The notes under the pieces are model-generated. The model was not told the origin of the DNA, searched no databases, and saw only the letters and a list, made by a program, of their open reading frames with translations. 42,757 bases of DNA, from contig NZ_VYIK01000003.1 in the NCBI RefSeq assembly GCF_008709575.1, positions 1 to 42,757 on the forward strand, read 5' to 3'. This document shows positions 1 through 9,064 of the stretch, piece after piece; position 1 is the first letter of the stretch; each line of letters starts with the position of its first letter. The stretch is from Mycobacterium sp. (lineage in GTDB: Bacteria; Actinomycetota; Actinomycetes; Mycobacteriales; Mycobacteriaceae). The position numbers were made by a program, and so were the translations under genes.

Positions 1-426
1 CGCAAGACGGTATCGGGCATCCCCACCGCGGTGTTCCGCAACCGGCTGGCCGGCATGGCCGCAACCGCCGGCATCGACCTGTTCGCCGTCAACCCCGCCT
101 ACAGCAGCATTTGGGGCGACCAGCACTGGCGCCGCCCCTACCACAACGTCACCCGACACCAGGCGGCCGCCACGGTGATCGGGCGTCGCGCCCAAGGCTA
201 TTCGGCTCGGCGTCGGAAAGGTGTGACACGCACGCGACCAGAGGATCGCGTCGTGAGAGCTACCAACCAGACCGGACCGCAACAGCCCCGGGCGACCGGC
301 AACCGCCACCGACCAGGGATACGAGGAACCACATCTCGCCCACCCAGTCGGCTCGAACGCGGTGACCCGGGCCGGGCAATCGTTACCCCGGCACAGTTGG
401 CCAACAATGACCAACTCCAGTTGTAA
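1..426 (+). CDS. TnpB/OrfB-like (IS200/IS605-type) protein, C-terminal part only
   Basis: The reading frame is already open at base 1 and ends with TAA at 424-426, so the N-terminal part lies outside the window. The segment VNPAYSSIWGDQHW followed by VTRHQAAATVIGRRAQG matches the C-terminal pattern of actinobacterial OrfB/TnpB-related proteins. Classical TnpB proteins have a four-Cys zinc ribbon just after the (V/D)NP..TS motif; no Cys occurs anywhere in this fragment. The residue aligned with the last RuvC Asp (D.NAA) appears to be His. The tail after about residue 60 is Arg/Pro-rich and low in structure. It is either a diverged mobile-element protein or a domesticated relative. Family assignment is from motif recognition only. 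Confidence 0.6.
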   Translation, partial: RKTVSGIPTAVFRNRLAGMAATAGIDLFAVNPAYSSIWGDQHWRRPYHNVTRHQAAATVIGRRAQGYSARRRKGVTRTRPEDRVVRATNQTGPQQPRATGNRHRPGIRGTTSRPPSRLERGDPGRAIVTPAQLANNDQLQL

Positions 427-440
427 CGGTCAACGTGTCG

Positions 441-486
441 TTAGGTGCCGGCCGGCCTGCGCGCCGTCGGCATAACCGGCCGCTAA
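441..486 (+). other. Imperfect hairpin just downstream of the TnpB-like gene
   Basis: TTAG at 441-444 plus CGGCCGG at 449-455 can pair with CCGGCCGCTAA at 476-486, leaving a 4-nt bulge and a 20-nt loop. It starts 15 bases after the stop codon. It could be a transcription terminator without a U-tract, or the subterminal hairpin / guide-RNA scaffold end that normally lies at the right end of IS200/IS605 elements. Only base-pairing supports it. Confidence 0.3.
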
Positions 487-491
487 GACAA

Positions 492-507
492 CGTGATTTC
501 CGTCACA
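492..507 (+). promoter_or_regulatory. CRP/Rv3676-type binding site upstream of rpfA
   Basis: CGTGA-TTTCCG-TCACA matches the CRP consensus TGTGA-N6-TCACA at 9 of 10 positions. M. tuberculosis rpfA is a known target of the cAMP receptor protein Rv3676, so the location fits. The site is about 430 bp upstream of the rpfA start and upstream of the riboswitch. A weak -35-like TTGACG lies at 597-602 with TAAGAC at 619-624, which would start transcription just before the riboswitch; that promoter call is tentative. Confidence 0.6.
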
Positions 508-654
508 TAACGGACAGGTCACGGACCGACAACGGGGCGGTTTCGGAAGTCTTTGACCTGCGCAAAAAGAATCGTCTCCTGGCGATTTGGGTCAGCTTGA
601 CGACCTGAATCGCCGATTTAAGACGTGCGTGACTCGTCTGCGACAACCCGCTAT

Positions 655-1832
<1,178 letters not shown>

Positions 1833-1940
1833 GTGCCTTGGCGCAGCAGCCCTCCGCCGCGCCTGCCACCCTCTAGCAATGGCCTAACCGGCAGTCAGGC
1901 CGAGCTCACCTGGGGGGCGAATAATTGCGGCCGTCACTGC

Positions 1941-2153
1941 TTACCGGTTGACCACGGTCACCGGGTGCAGGTAGGGCAAGTTTTCGGCGGGCAGCGGGAA
2001 AACCAGATCGCCGAATGGGGACAGCGCGCCCGTGCGATCGGTGGCCAATTCGCTCACCGCATGGTCGTCGGGGTCCGTCGTCGGCCAGCCATTGTCGACG
2101 TAGCGGCCCCTGGGCGCCTTCTTGTCAGACTTCTTGTCAGCATTGTCAGCCAC
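1941..2153 (-). CDS. Small conserved mycobacterial protein (Rv0863-like by position)
   Basis: The product is about 70 aa, charged and probably cytosolic, beginning [12 protein letters not shown] from a GTG start at 2153 and ending [12 protein letters not shown]. No signal peptide, membrane segment or catalytic motif is visible. An in-frame TTG at 2219 would extend it, but that start would overlap the divergent gene's ATG and adds poorly conserved-looking Cys/Arg-rich sequence, so the internal GTG is preferred. In M. tuberculosis a protein of this kind (Rv0863) lies beside Rv0862c, the same neighbour as here. There moaC2, mog and moaE2 separate it from rpfA; here rpfA follows directly. Function unknown. 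Confidence 0.6.
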   Translation of the reverse strand: MADNADKKSDKKAPRGRYVDNGWPTTDPDDHAVSELATDRTGALSPFGDLVFPLPAENLPYLHPVTVVNR

Positions 2154-2218
2154 GGCACCATTCTGACAGGTCCCAGCGCGGCTGGACCTGCAGGGCGGCT
2201 GCTTTACGCTGGGCAGCA

Positions 2219-4510
2219 ATGACCCAACACACCCCGGATATCCCGCTGGGGTCCTGGCTGGCCGCGTTACCCGACGAGCGGCTGATCCGGCTGCTGGAAC
2301 TGCGGCCCGACCTCGCCCAACCGGCGCCCGGCAGCATAACGGCCCTGGCCATGCGCGCTCAAGCGCGTCAGTCGGTGCGGGCTGCCACCGACGAACTGGA
2401 CTTTCTTCGGCTGGCGGTGATCGACGCGCTGCTGGTGCTGCATGCCGATGCCACCCCGGTGCCGGTCGCCAAGGTGCTCGCGCTGATCGGCGACCGGGTG
2501 CCCGAGGCCGATCTCGTCGACGCGCTGAACGATCTCAAAGAACGCGCCCTGGTCTGGGGCGACGCCGAGGTCCGGGTGGCCGCCGACGCCGGCGCGGCGA
2601 TGCCGTGGTATCCGGGCCAGGCGGTCTTGGAGGACGAAGCCCGGTCCGCAGACCAGATCGCCGGGCTCCTCGACGAACTCGGCGACGACGAACGCGTCGT
2701 ATTGGGCAAGCTGCTGCAGGGCTCGCCGATGGGCCGCACCCGCGACGCCGCGCCGGGCGCCCCGGGAGATCGCCCGGTGCCGCGGCTGTTGGCGAAGGGC
2801 CTGTTGCGCCGCATCGATGCCGAGACGGTGATCCTGCCCCGTCAGATCGGGCATGCGCTGCGCGGCGAATGCCCCGGCCCGGTTCAGCTGAGCGCACCCG
2901 ATCCGGTCGTCTCCACCGCCACGCCCGCCGACGTCGACGCCGCTGCCGCCGGGGCCGTTATCGACCTGCTGCGCGACCTCGACGTCACGCTCGAAACCCT
3001 TGGCAGCACACCGGTTCCCGAGCTGCGCAGCGGTGGACTCGGAGTGCGGGAGGTCAAGCGGCTGGCCAAGGTGACCGGCATCGACGAGACCAGACTGGGT
3101 CTGATCTTGGAACTTGCCGCGGCGGCCGGCCTGATCGCCAGCGGCATACCCGAGCCGCAGCCGAACAACGGTGACGGGCCGTACTGGGCGCCGACGGTCG
3201 CCGCCGACCGGTTCACCGAGGCGTCCACCGCGGACCGTTGGTACCTGCTGGCCTGCACCTGGCTCGACTTGCCTCGCCGCCCGGCACTGATCGGCTCCCG
3301 CGGACCCGACGCTAAGCCCTATGGTGCCCTGTCGAATTCCTTGTATTCGACGGCCGCCCCGCTGGATCGCCGATTGGCGTTGGGCATGCTGGCCGAGCTG
3401 CCGGCGGGCAGCGGTGTCGACGCGAGCAGCGCGTCGGCCGCCCTGGTCTGGCGCCGACCCCGGTGGGCCAAACGGCTCCAGCCGGGGCTGGTCGCCGACC
3501 TGCTGAACGAGGCGCACCTGCTGGGCCTGGTAGGCCGCGGAGCAATCAGCACACCCGGCCGCGCGCTGCTGGGACAAGGCCTGGAGCACGGGTCCACCGC
3601 CGTCGTCGAGGCGATGCGCCGGGCGCTCCCGGCGCCGGTCGACCACTTCCTGGTGCAGGCGGATCTGACCATCGTGGTACCCGGCCCGCTGGAACGGCAG
3701 CTGGCTGAGGAACTGGCCGCAGCCGCCACCGTCGAGTCTGCCGGCGCGGCGATGGTGTACCGGGTCAGCGAAAGGTCGATCCGGCACGCTCTCGACATCG
3801 GCAAGACCGCCGACGCTTTGCACTCTTTGTTCGAGAAGCACTCGAAAACACCGGTGCCCCAAACACTGAGCTACCTGATAGATGATGTGGCCCGTCGGCA
3901 TGGCCAGCTGCGGGTCGGCATGGCGGCCTCGTTCGTACGCTGCCAGGATCCCACGCTGCTCGCCCAGGCGGTGGCCGCGGCTGAGCCGTTGGGGCTGCGG
4001 GTGCTGGCGCCGACCGTAGCGATCTGCCAGGCGCCGATCGCCGAGGTGCTCGCGGTGCTGCGCGATGCGGGTTTCGCTCCGGCCGCCGAGGACGCCACCG
4101 GGACCGTCGTCGACATCCGGGCTCGTGGGGCACGACTGCCCGCGCCACCGCAACGCCGGGCGCACCGGCCCTTGCCGCGTCCCACCAGCGAGCAGCTCGG
4201 TGCGGTGGTCGCAGTGCTGCGCCAGGCGGACGCCACGCCGTTTGCCGACATCCGGGTCGTCCCGGCGGTCGCGATGTCGCTGTTGCAGCGCGCCGCGCGG
4301 GATGGTGCCACGGTAGTGATCGGGTATCTCGACGCCGCAGGAGTCCCCACCCGGCGGGTCGTAACGCCGATCGCAGTGGTCGGCGGCCGGCTGACAGCCT
4401 TCGATGCGGCCTCCGGGCGGGCACGCGACTTCGCCGTCCATCGCATCACCTCGGTGATGCGCGCCGACGACGAGGCAGAGCGAAGCGATGCCGAGGAGCG
4501 GCGCCCATAA
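2219..4510 (+). CDS. Helicase-associated domain protein (Rv0862c-like)
   Basis: The protein is 763 aa from ATG 2219 and corresponds in length and position to M. tuberculosis Rv0862c (about 756 aa). It lacks Walker motifs. It shows several alpha-helical winged-helix-like stretches, for example around [18 protein letters not shown] near residue 280, and belongs to the conserved XPB/Ssl2 N-terminal-like helicase-associated family found next to bacterial XPB. It probably assists the downstream XPB helicase in DNA repair or transcription-coupled processes, but this is inferred from adjacency. The C-terminus ([15 protein letters not shown]) and stop are encoded by the first MIRU copy, so the repeat has supplied the end of the gene. 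Confidence 0.85.
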   Translation: MTQHTPDIPLGSWLAALPDERLIRLLELRPDLAQPAPGSITALAMRAQARQSVRAATDELDFLRLAVIDALLVLHADATPVPVAKVLALIGDRVPEADLVDALNDLKERALVWGDAEVRVAADAGAAMPWYPGQAVLEDEARSADQIAGLLDELGDDERVVLGKLLQGSPMGRTRDAAPGAPGDRPVPRLLAKGLLRRIDAETVILPRQIGHALRGECPGPVQLSAPDPVVSTATPADVDAAAAGAVIDLLRDLDVTLETLGSTPVPELRSGGLGVREVKRLAKVTGIDETRLGLILELAAAAGLIASGIPEPQPNNGDGPYWAPTVAADRFTEASTADRWYLLACTWLDLPRRPALIGSRGPDAKPYGALSNSLYSTAAPLDRRLALGMLAELPAGSGVDASSASAALVWRRPRWAKRLQPGLVADLLNEAHLLGLVGRGAISTPGRALLGQGLEHGSTAVVEAMRRALPAPVDHFLVQADLTIVVPGPLERQLAEELAAAATVESAGAAMVYRVSERSIRHALDIGKTADALHSLFEKHSKTPVPQTLSYLIDDVARRHGQLRVGMAASFVRCQDPTLLAQAVAAAEPLGLRVLAPTVAICQAPIAEVLAVLRDAGFAPAAEDATGTVVDIRARGARLPAPPQRRAHRPLPRPTSEQLGAVVAVLRQADATPFADIRVVPAVAMSLLQRAARDGATVVIGYLDAAGVPTRRVVTPIAVVGGRLTAFDAASGRARDFAVHRITSVMRADDEAERSDAEERRP

Positions 4511-4611
4511 CACCCGCCGACGACGAGGCAGAGCGCAGCGATGCCGAGGAGCGGCGCCCATAACACCCGCCGACGACGAGGCAGAGCGCAGCGATGCCGA
4601 GGAGCGGCGCC
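4463..4611 (+). repeat. MIRU-type tandem repeat, 53-bp unit, nearly three copies
   Basis: The 53-bp unit starts at 4463, 4516 and 4569; the third copy is partial and diverges after about 4611. The core GACGACGAGGCAGAGCG followed by GATGCCGAGGAGCGGCGCC closely resembles the mycobacterial interspersed repetitive unit, which typically sits at gene junctions and overlaps stop and start codons. Copy 1 encodes the last residues and TAA stop of the upstream gene, and copy 3 ends about 30 bp before the XPB start. Copy 1 differs from copies 2 and 3 by one visible base (CGAAGC versus CGCAGC). Confidence 0.85.
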
Positions 4612-4643
4612 GCAATGTCGGCGCAGTCCGGATAATCGACCCC

Positions 4644-6293
4644 ATGGGTGACGGGCCGTTGATCGTGCAGTCCGACAAGACGGTGCTGCTGGAGGTCGAC
4701 CACGAGCTGGCCGCTGCCGCGCGCGCGGCGATCGCGCCGTTCGCCGAGCTGGAACGCGCCCCCGAACATGTGCACACGTACCGCATCACCCCGCTGGCGT
4801 TATGGAACGCCCGCGCCGCGGGCCACGACGCCGAACAGGTGGTCGACGCGCTGGTCAGCTACTCGCGCTACGCGGTTCCCCAGCCGCTGCTGGTCGACAT
4901 CGTCGACACGATGGCGCGCTACGGGCGGCTGCAGCTCGTCAAACACCCAGCACACGGCCTGACGCTGGTCAGCCTGGACCGCGCGGTGCTCGAGGAGGTG
5001 CTCCGGCACAAGAAGGTCACCCCGATGCTGGGCGCCCGCATCGACGACGACACCGTGCTGGTGCACCCCAGCGAGCGCGGCCGGGTCAAGCAGCTGCTGC
5101 TCAAGATCGGTTGGCCGGCCGAGGATCTCGCCGGCTACGTCGACGGCGAGTCACACCCCATCAGCCTGCGGCAGAACGGCTGGCAGTTACGCGACTACCA
5201 AGAGATGGCAGCCGAAGCGTTCTGGGCGGGCGGTTCCGGCGTGGTGGTACTACCGTGCGGGGCGGGCAAGACGCTGGTCGGCGCGGCTGCGATGGCCAAA
5301 GCCAGCGCAACGACGCTGATTCTGGTCACCAGCACCGTCGCGGGCCGGCAGTGGAAACGCGAACTGGTTGCGCGTACGTCGTTGACCGAGAACGAGATCG
5401 GCGAATATTCCGGCGAGCATAAGGAGATCCGGCCGGTGACGATCGCCACGTATCAGGTGATCACCCGGCGCACCAAGGGCGAGTACCGCCACTTGGAGCT
5501 GTTCGACAGTCGCGACTGGGGACTGATCATCTACGACGAAGTGCATCTGCTGCCGGCGCCGGTGTTTCGGATGACCGCCGATCTGCAGTCGCGCCGGCGG
5601 TTGGGCCTGACCGCGACGTTGATCCGCGAGGACGGTCGCGAGGGCGACGTGTTCAGCCTGATCGGCCCGAAACGTTATGACGCGCCGTGGCGGGACATCG
5701 AGGCCCAGGGCTGGATCGCACCGGCGGAGTGCGTCGAAGTGCGGGTCACGCTGACCGACAGCGAGCGGATGCACTACGCCACCGCCGATGCCGACGAACG
5801 CTACCGGGTGTGCTCGACGGCGCACTCGAAAATCGCGGTCGTCCGCGCGATCCTGAGCCGCCATCCCGGCGTGCAGACACTGGTGATCGGTGCCTACCTC
5901 GATCAGCTCGACGAGCTCGGCGCCGTCCTCGGCGCCCCGGTGATCCAGGGCTCGACCAAGACCGCCGAGCGCGAGGCGCTGTTCGACGCGTTCCGCCGCG
6001 GTGAGGTGACCACGCTGGTGGTGTCGAAGGTGGGCAACTTCTCCATTGACTTACCGCAAGCCGCTGTCGCGGTGCAGGTTTCGGGAACCTTCGGCTCGCG
6101 TCAGGAGGAAGCGCAGCGGCTGGGCCGGTTGCTGCGGCCCAAGGCCGACGGCAGCGGCGCGATCTTCTATTCGGTGGTGTCGCGTGACACTCAGGATGCC
6201 GAATACGCCGCGCACCGGCAACGCTTCCTCGCCGAGCAAGGCTACGGCTACGTCATCCGCGACGCGGACGATTTGCTGGGACCGTCCATCTAG
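4644..6293 (+). CDS. ercc3: XPB/ERCC3-family DNA helicase
   Basis: This is an ATP-dependent 3'-5' superfamily 2 DNA helicase of 549 aa (M. tuberculosis Rv0861c is about 542). Walker A is GAGKT at 206-210, motif II DEVH at 298-301, motif III GLTATL at 321-326 and the XPB-typical RED triplet at 328-330. Motif VI QRLGRLLRP lies in the second RecA lobe, and an N-terminal damage-recognition-like region covers 1-180. ATG 4644 (MGDGPLIVQS) was chosen because upstream in-frame codons run through the MIRU repeat. It follows its helicase-associated partner in the same direction, separated only by MIRU DNA, so co-transcription is likely. The stop codon overlaps the convergent thiolase-like gene's stop by three bases (CTAG). 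Confidence 0.92.
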   Translation: MGDGPLIVQSDKTVLLEVDHELAAAARAAIAPFAELERAPEHVHTYRITPLALWNARAAGHDAEQVVDALVSYSRYAVPQPLLVDIVDTMARYGRLQLVKHPAHGLTLVSLDRAVLEEVLRHKKVTPMLGARIDDDTVLVHPSERGRVKQLLLKIGWPAEDLAGYVDGESHPISLRQNGWQLRDYQEMAAEAFWAGGSGVVVLPCGAGKTLVGAAAMAKASATTLILVTSTVAGRQWKRELVARTSLTENEIGEYSGEHKEIRPVTIATYQVITRRTKGEYRHLELFDSRDWGLIIYDEVHLLPAPVFRMTADLQSRRRLGLTATLIREDGREGDVFSLIGPKRYDAPWRDIEAQGWIAPAECVEVRVTLTDSERMHYATADADERYRVCSTAHSKIAVVRAILSRHPGVQTLVIGAYLDQLDELGAVLGAPVIQGSTKTAEREALFDAFRRGEVTTLVVSKVGNFSIDLPQAAVAVQVSGTFGSRQEEAQRLGRLLRPKADGSGAIFYSVVSRDTQDAEYAAHRQRFLAEQGYGYVIRDADDLLGPSI

Positions 6294-7435
6294 GTGGTCA
6301 GGATCGTCGCAGCGGCGGTACCCGGTGCGCCGTAGACATGCGCGAAGCCGACCCGCGGGGTCCCGGCAACCTGGCGCTCACCGGCTTCGCCGCGCAACTG
6401 ACGCACCAGCTCGTGCACTTGGCGCAGCCCGGAGGCGCCGATCGGCTCGCCGTTGGCGATCAGCCCGCCGTCGGTGTTGACCGGCATCGGGCCGCTGATC
6501 TCGGTGGCACCCTCGGCAATCAGCTTCTCCTGGTCGCCGTCGGCGCAGAACCCGTTCTCGGCCATGTGGATCACCTCCGAGCCGGCATCGGTGTCCTGCA
6601 GTTGAATGACGTCGACGTCTCCGGGTGTCACCCCCGCCGCCTCGAACGCCGCTTTCGAGGCGTACACCGTCGGCGAGACGTCCTCGTCGATGGGCGCGAA
6701 GGTGGCATGCACCTCGTAGCTGCCGTAACGACGTGTGCGAATCTCGGCCGCGCGCACATAGACGGGTCTTGACGTGTAACGGCGCGCGATGTCGGCGCGG
6801 CACATGATCACCGCTGCTGCACCTTCATCGGGCGCGCAGAACATGTATTGCGTCAGAGGGTAATTCAGTACCGGCGATGCCAAGATGTCTGCTTCGGAGA
6901 TCGGCTTGCGCCGAAAAGCGTACGGGTTCAGTGCGCCATTGCGGAAGTTCTTGGCCGCCACCTTGGCCAGCGTCTCGGTCGAGATGCCGTGATCGTGAAG
7001 GTAGCGGTTGGCCTTCATCCCGAAGAACTTGGTGGTGAGGAACTGGCCGTTCTGCGCGTACCAGGCCGGCAGCGCCAGCGTAGCGGGATCGTCGGTGAAC
7101 GCGCCGCGCGGATGCTTGTCCATCCCGACGGCAATCCCGATGTCGTATTTGCCCAATCGGATCGTGTCCGCGCACAGCTGGACGGCGCTGGCTGCCGTCG
7201 CACACGCGTTGAAGACGTCGGTGAACGGAATGCCGGTCAGCCCCACCAGTCTGGTGACCGCGTCGGGATTGGACACCTCATGGCTGCCTCCGACGCCGAA
7301 CTGGACGTCCTTCCAGTCGATGCCCGCATCGCTCAGCGCGGCCTGGATCGCTTCGGCACCCATTTCCATGGCGGATTTGGCGCCGAAACGGCCGAACGGG
7401 TGCAGGCCGACCCCGATGATGGCCACGTCGAACAT
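6290..7435 (-). CDS. Thiolase-superfamily lipid-transfer protein, probable DUF35-dependent aldolase/thiolase
   Basis: The protein is 381 aa with the thiolase fold and the nucleophile-position Cys78 in NACATA. Two other canonical thiolase signatures are changed. GHPxGAxG is GEPIGASG, with Glu replacing the catalytic His, and the C-terminal CxGGG is VYGAPG with a Tyr. Such changes are typical of SCP-x/Ltp-type proteins, including Ltp2, a retro-aldolase acting with the DUF35 protein ChsH2 in sterol side-chain breakdown. A DUF35 gene lies 19 bp upstream, supporting a two-subunit enzyme on an acyl-CoA substrate. An aldolase role is inference; a non-catalytic lipid carrier is the alternative. Genes of this kind are not between ercc3 and fadB in M. 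tuberculosis as remembered. Confidence 0.82.
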   Translation of the reverse strand: MFDVAIIGVGLHPFGRFGAKSAMEMGAEAIQAALSDAGIDWKDVQFGVGGSHEVSNPDAVTRLVGLTGIPFTDVFNACATAASAVQLCADTIRLGKYDIGIAVGMDKHPRGAFTDDPATLALPAWYAQNGQFLTTKFFGMKANRYLHDHGISTETLAKVAAKNFRNGALNPYAFRRKPISEADILASPVLNYPLTQYMFCAPDEGAAAVIMCRADIARRYTSRPVYVRAAEIRTRRYGSYEVHATFAPIDEDVSPTVYASKAAFEAAGVTPGDVDVIQLQDTDAGSEVIHMAENGFCADGDQEKLIAEGATEISGPMPVNTDGGLIANGEPIGASGLRQVHELVRQLRGEAGERQVAGTPRVGFAHVYGAPGTAAATILTT

Positions 7436-7454
7436 GGCGGAACTCCCTTGTGTG

Positions 7455-7871
7455 TCAGATCGGCCGGAAGGCGAACGTCACGATCTCGGTGCCGTCGTCG
7501 TCGGTGGTTAACGGCACCATGGTCAGCTCGACGTCCATGCCGAATGCCAGCTTGCTGGGATCGCTTTCGGTCAGCCGTCCCTCGACGCGGACCACGTCGC
7601 CGAGTTGGACCAGACCGACGCCGAACGGAGTGAAGGTCTCGGCGGTCTCGCGGCCGGCGTAGGGTGGACCCGGCAGAAAACCCTGCGTGGTCCAGGCGAC
7701 CAGAGTGCCGCGGCGTGGCAGCAACACCTCCGTCATGTCGGGTTTGCTGCACCGGGGGCACCACTGCTGCACCGGAAAGGTGGTGGCCCCGCAGGCGCCG
7801 CACCGGCTGCCGATAAGCTGGGGGTTCTCGTCGGGCCAGGTCGAGATCTCCGGCGCCAGCGCCTTTTGCAT
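7455..7871 (-). CDS. DUF35 OB-fold/zinc-ribbon acyl-CoA-associated protein
   Basis: The protein is 138 aa with an N-terminal rubredoxin-like zinc ribbon (Cys24, Cys27, Cys38, Cys41) followed by an OB-fold (about 50-138), the standard DUF35 layout. Such proteins bind acyl-CoA and partner thiolase-like subunits, as ChsH2 does with Ltp2. It precedes the thiolase-like gene by 19 bp on the same strand, so the two are very likely co-translated and form one complex. ATG 7871 is preceded by GGAGGATC, a good ribosome binding site. Confidence 0.85.
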   Translation of the reverse strand: MQKALAPEISTWPDENPQLIGSRCGACGATTFPVQQWCPRCSKPDMTEVLLPRRGTLVAWTTQGFLPGPPYAGRETAETFTPFGVGLVQLGDVVRVEGRLTESDPSKLAFGMDVELTMVPLTTDDDGTEIVTFAFRPI

Positions 7872-7960
7872 CGAGGGATCCTCCGTCGACTACGACACGG
7901 CAATAGTGCTGTTCGACCAAACCGTACAACAGCATTCCGCGAGGCGGAACTCCCATTCTC

Positions 7961-8950
7961 TCAGGTTAGCGCCGGGATCACTGACCGCTCGAACAGTTCG
8001 ATGCCCGACCGGTCGTAAGCCGCCTCGGGGAAATAGCAGATCACGTAGGCGCATCCGAGGTCGCGCAGGCGCTCGAGCCGCTCGATGACCTGCTCGGTCG
8101 TGCCGGTCGCCGACTCGGGCCCGCTGATTCCGGCGATCATCGCATCCGCCGCCTGCTCGGGCACGCAGCCGGCCATCCGGTCGCGGATCCGCCGCAGCCG
8201 GTCGCTGACGTCAGCTTGCGAAGTGCCGACGATGGCGTTGACGTTGACCGAGCGCACGATCGCCCCGAAATCGGTACCCACCTCGCGACAATGCTGAGCC
8301 AGCACCGCGGACTTGCGGGCGAATCCGTCAGGTTCGGGCGTGAAATTCGTGTACTGCGCATATTTGGCTGCGATGCGCAGCGTTACCTTTTCTCCGCCAC
8401 CGGCGATCCATAACGGAATCCCACCGTGCTGCAATGGTTTCGGGGTAACAATCGCCCCATCCGCCTGATAATGCTCCCCGGTGAAGCTGACCTTGCCGTC
8501 GCGCCAGGCGCCAAGCATGATCTGCACTCCCTCGTCAAGACGGCCGAGCCTTACTTTCGCGGATGGGAAGCCGTAACCGTAAGCACGCCATTCGTGTTCA
8601 TACCAGCCGGCGCCGATGCCCATCTGAACGCGGCCGCCGGAGATCACGTCAACCGTGGCCGCCACCTTGGCCAGATAAACCGGGTTGCGGTAGCTCATCG
8701 CGGTGCACATCTGGCCGAGCTTGATCTGCGAAGTCGTGGCTGCGTAGGCCGACATCAGCGTCCACGCCTCGTGAGTAGCCTCCGGCGTGGGCATCGGCAC
8801 GGTGTGGAAGTGGTCGTAGACCCACAGCGAATCCCACCCGCTGTCGTCGACGGAGGCGGCCAGTTCACTCATCACGGACCAATGCTTCGCAGGTTCAATG
8901 CCGACCAGATCCAGCCGCCAGCCCTGCGGGATGAAAAGTCCGAAACGCAT
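7961..8950 (-). CDS. LLM-class F420-dependent oxidoreductase
   Basis: A 329-aa luciferase-like monooxygenase fold protein starting MRFGLFIPQGW at ATG 8950. The family uses reduced coenzyme F420 (or flavin) in a TIM barrel. Visible family features are the SLWVYDHFHT segment near residue 45, the GRVQMGIGAGWYEHEW block near 107-122 and the substrate-side GIPLWIAGGGEK segment. It lies 89 bp upstream of the DUF35/thiolase pair on the same strand and may supply a redox step to the same pathway; substrate unknown. It is divergent from a second LLM gene. Confidence 0.88.
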   Translation of the reverse strand: MRFGLFIPQGWRLDLVGIEPAKHWSVMSELAASVDDSGWDSLWVYDHFHTVPMPTPEATHEAWTLMSAYAATTSQIKLGQMCTAMSYRNPVYLAKVAATVDVISGGRVQMGIGAGWYEHEWRAYGYGFPSAKVRLGRLDEGVQIMLGAWRDGKVSFTGEHYQADGAIVTPKPLQHGGIPLWIAGGGEKVTLRIAAKYAQYTNFTPEPDGFARKSAVLAQHCREVGTDFGAIVRSVNVNAIVGTSQADVSDRLRRIRDRMAGCVPEQAADAMIAGISGPESATGTTEQVIERLERLRDLGCAYVICYFPEAAYDRSGIELFERSVIPALT

Positions 8951-9064
8951 AGCTAGGGACTCTAGGGCCCGCCGGGTTGCCTGCCCACCGTGGCCCGCGG
9001 TCACCGCGCGGTCCGGGCCGGCGGCGGCAGCCCCAGAGTCCCTGAATACAGGACGTTTGGCACT

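Noticed and set aside
2154..2219. TTG start at 2219 for the small Rv0863-like gene
   Set aside because: It would begin on the same base as the divergent gene's ATG, and the added residues look non-coding; the GTG at 2153 is more credible.
4488..4643. Upstream extension of the XPB helicase start through the MIRU units
   Set aside because: The extra residues are just translated repeat (RRRGRAQRCRG-type); ATG 4644 gives the family length.
2267..4789. An 840-codon open frame on the minus strand
   Set aside because: Antisense to the helicase-associated gene, low-complexity Gln/Arg/Gly composition and no motif; the plus-strand gene has clear family support.
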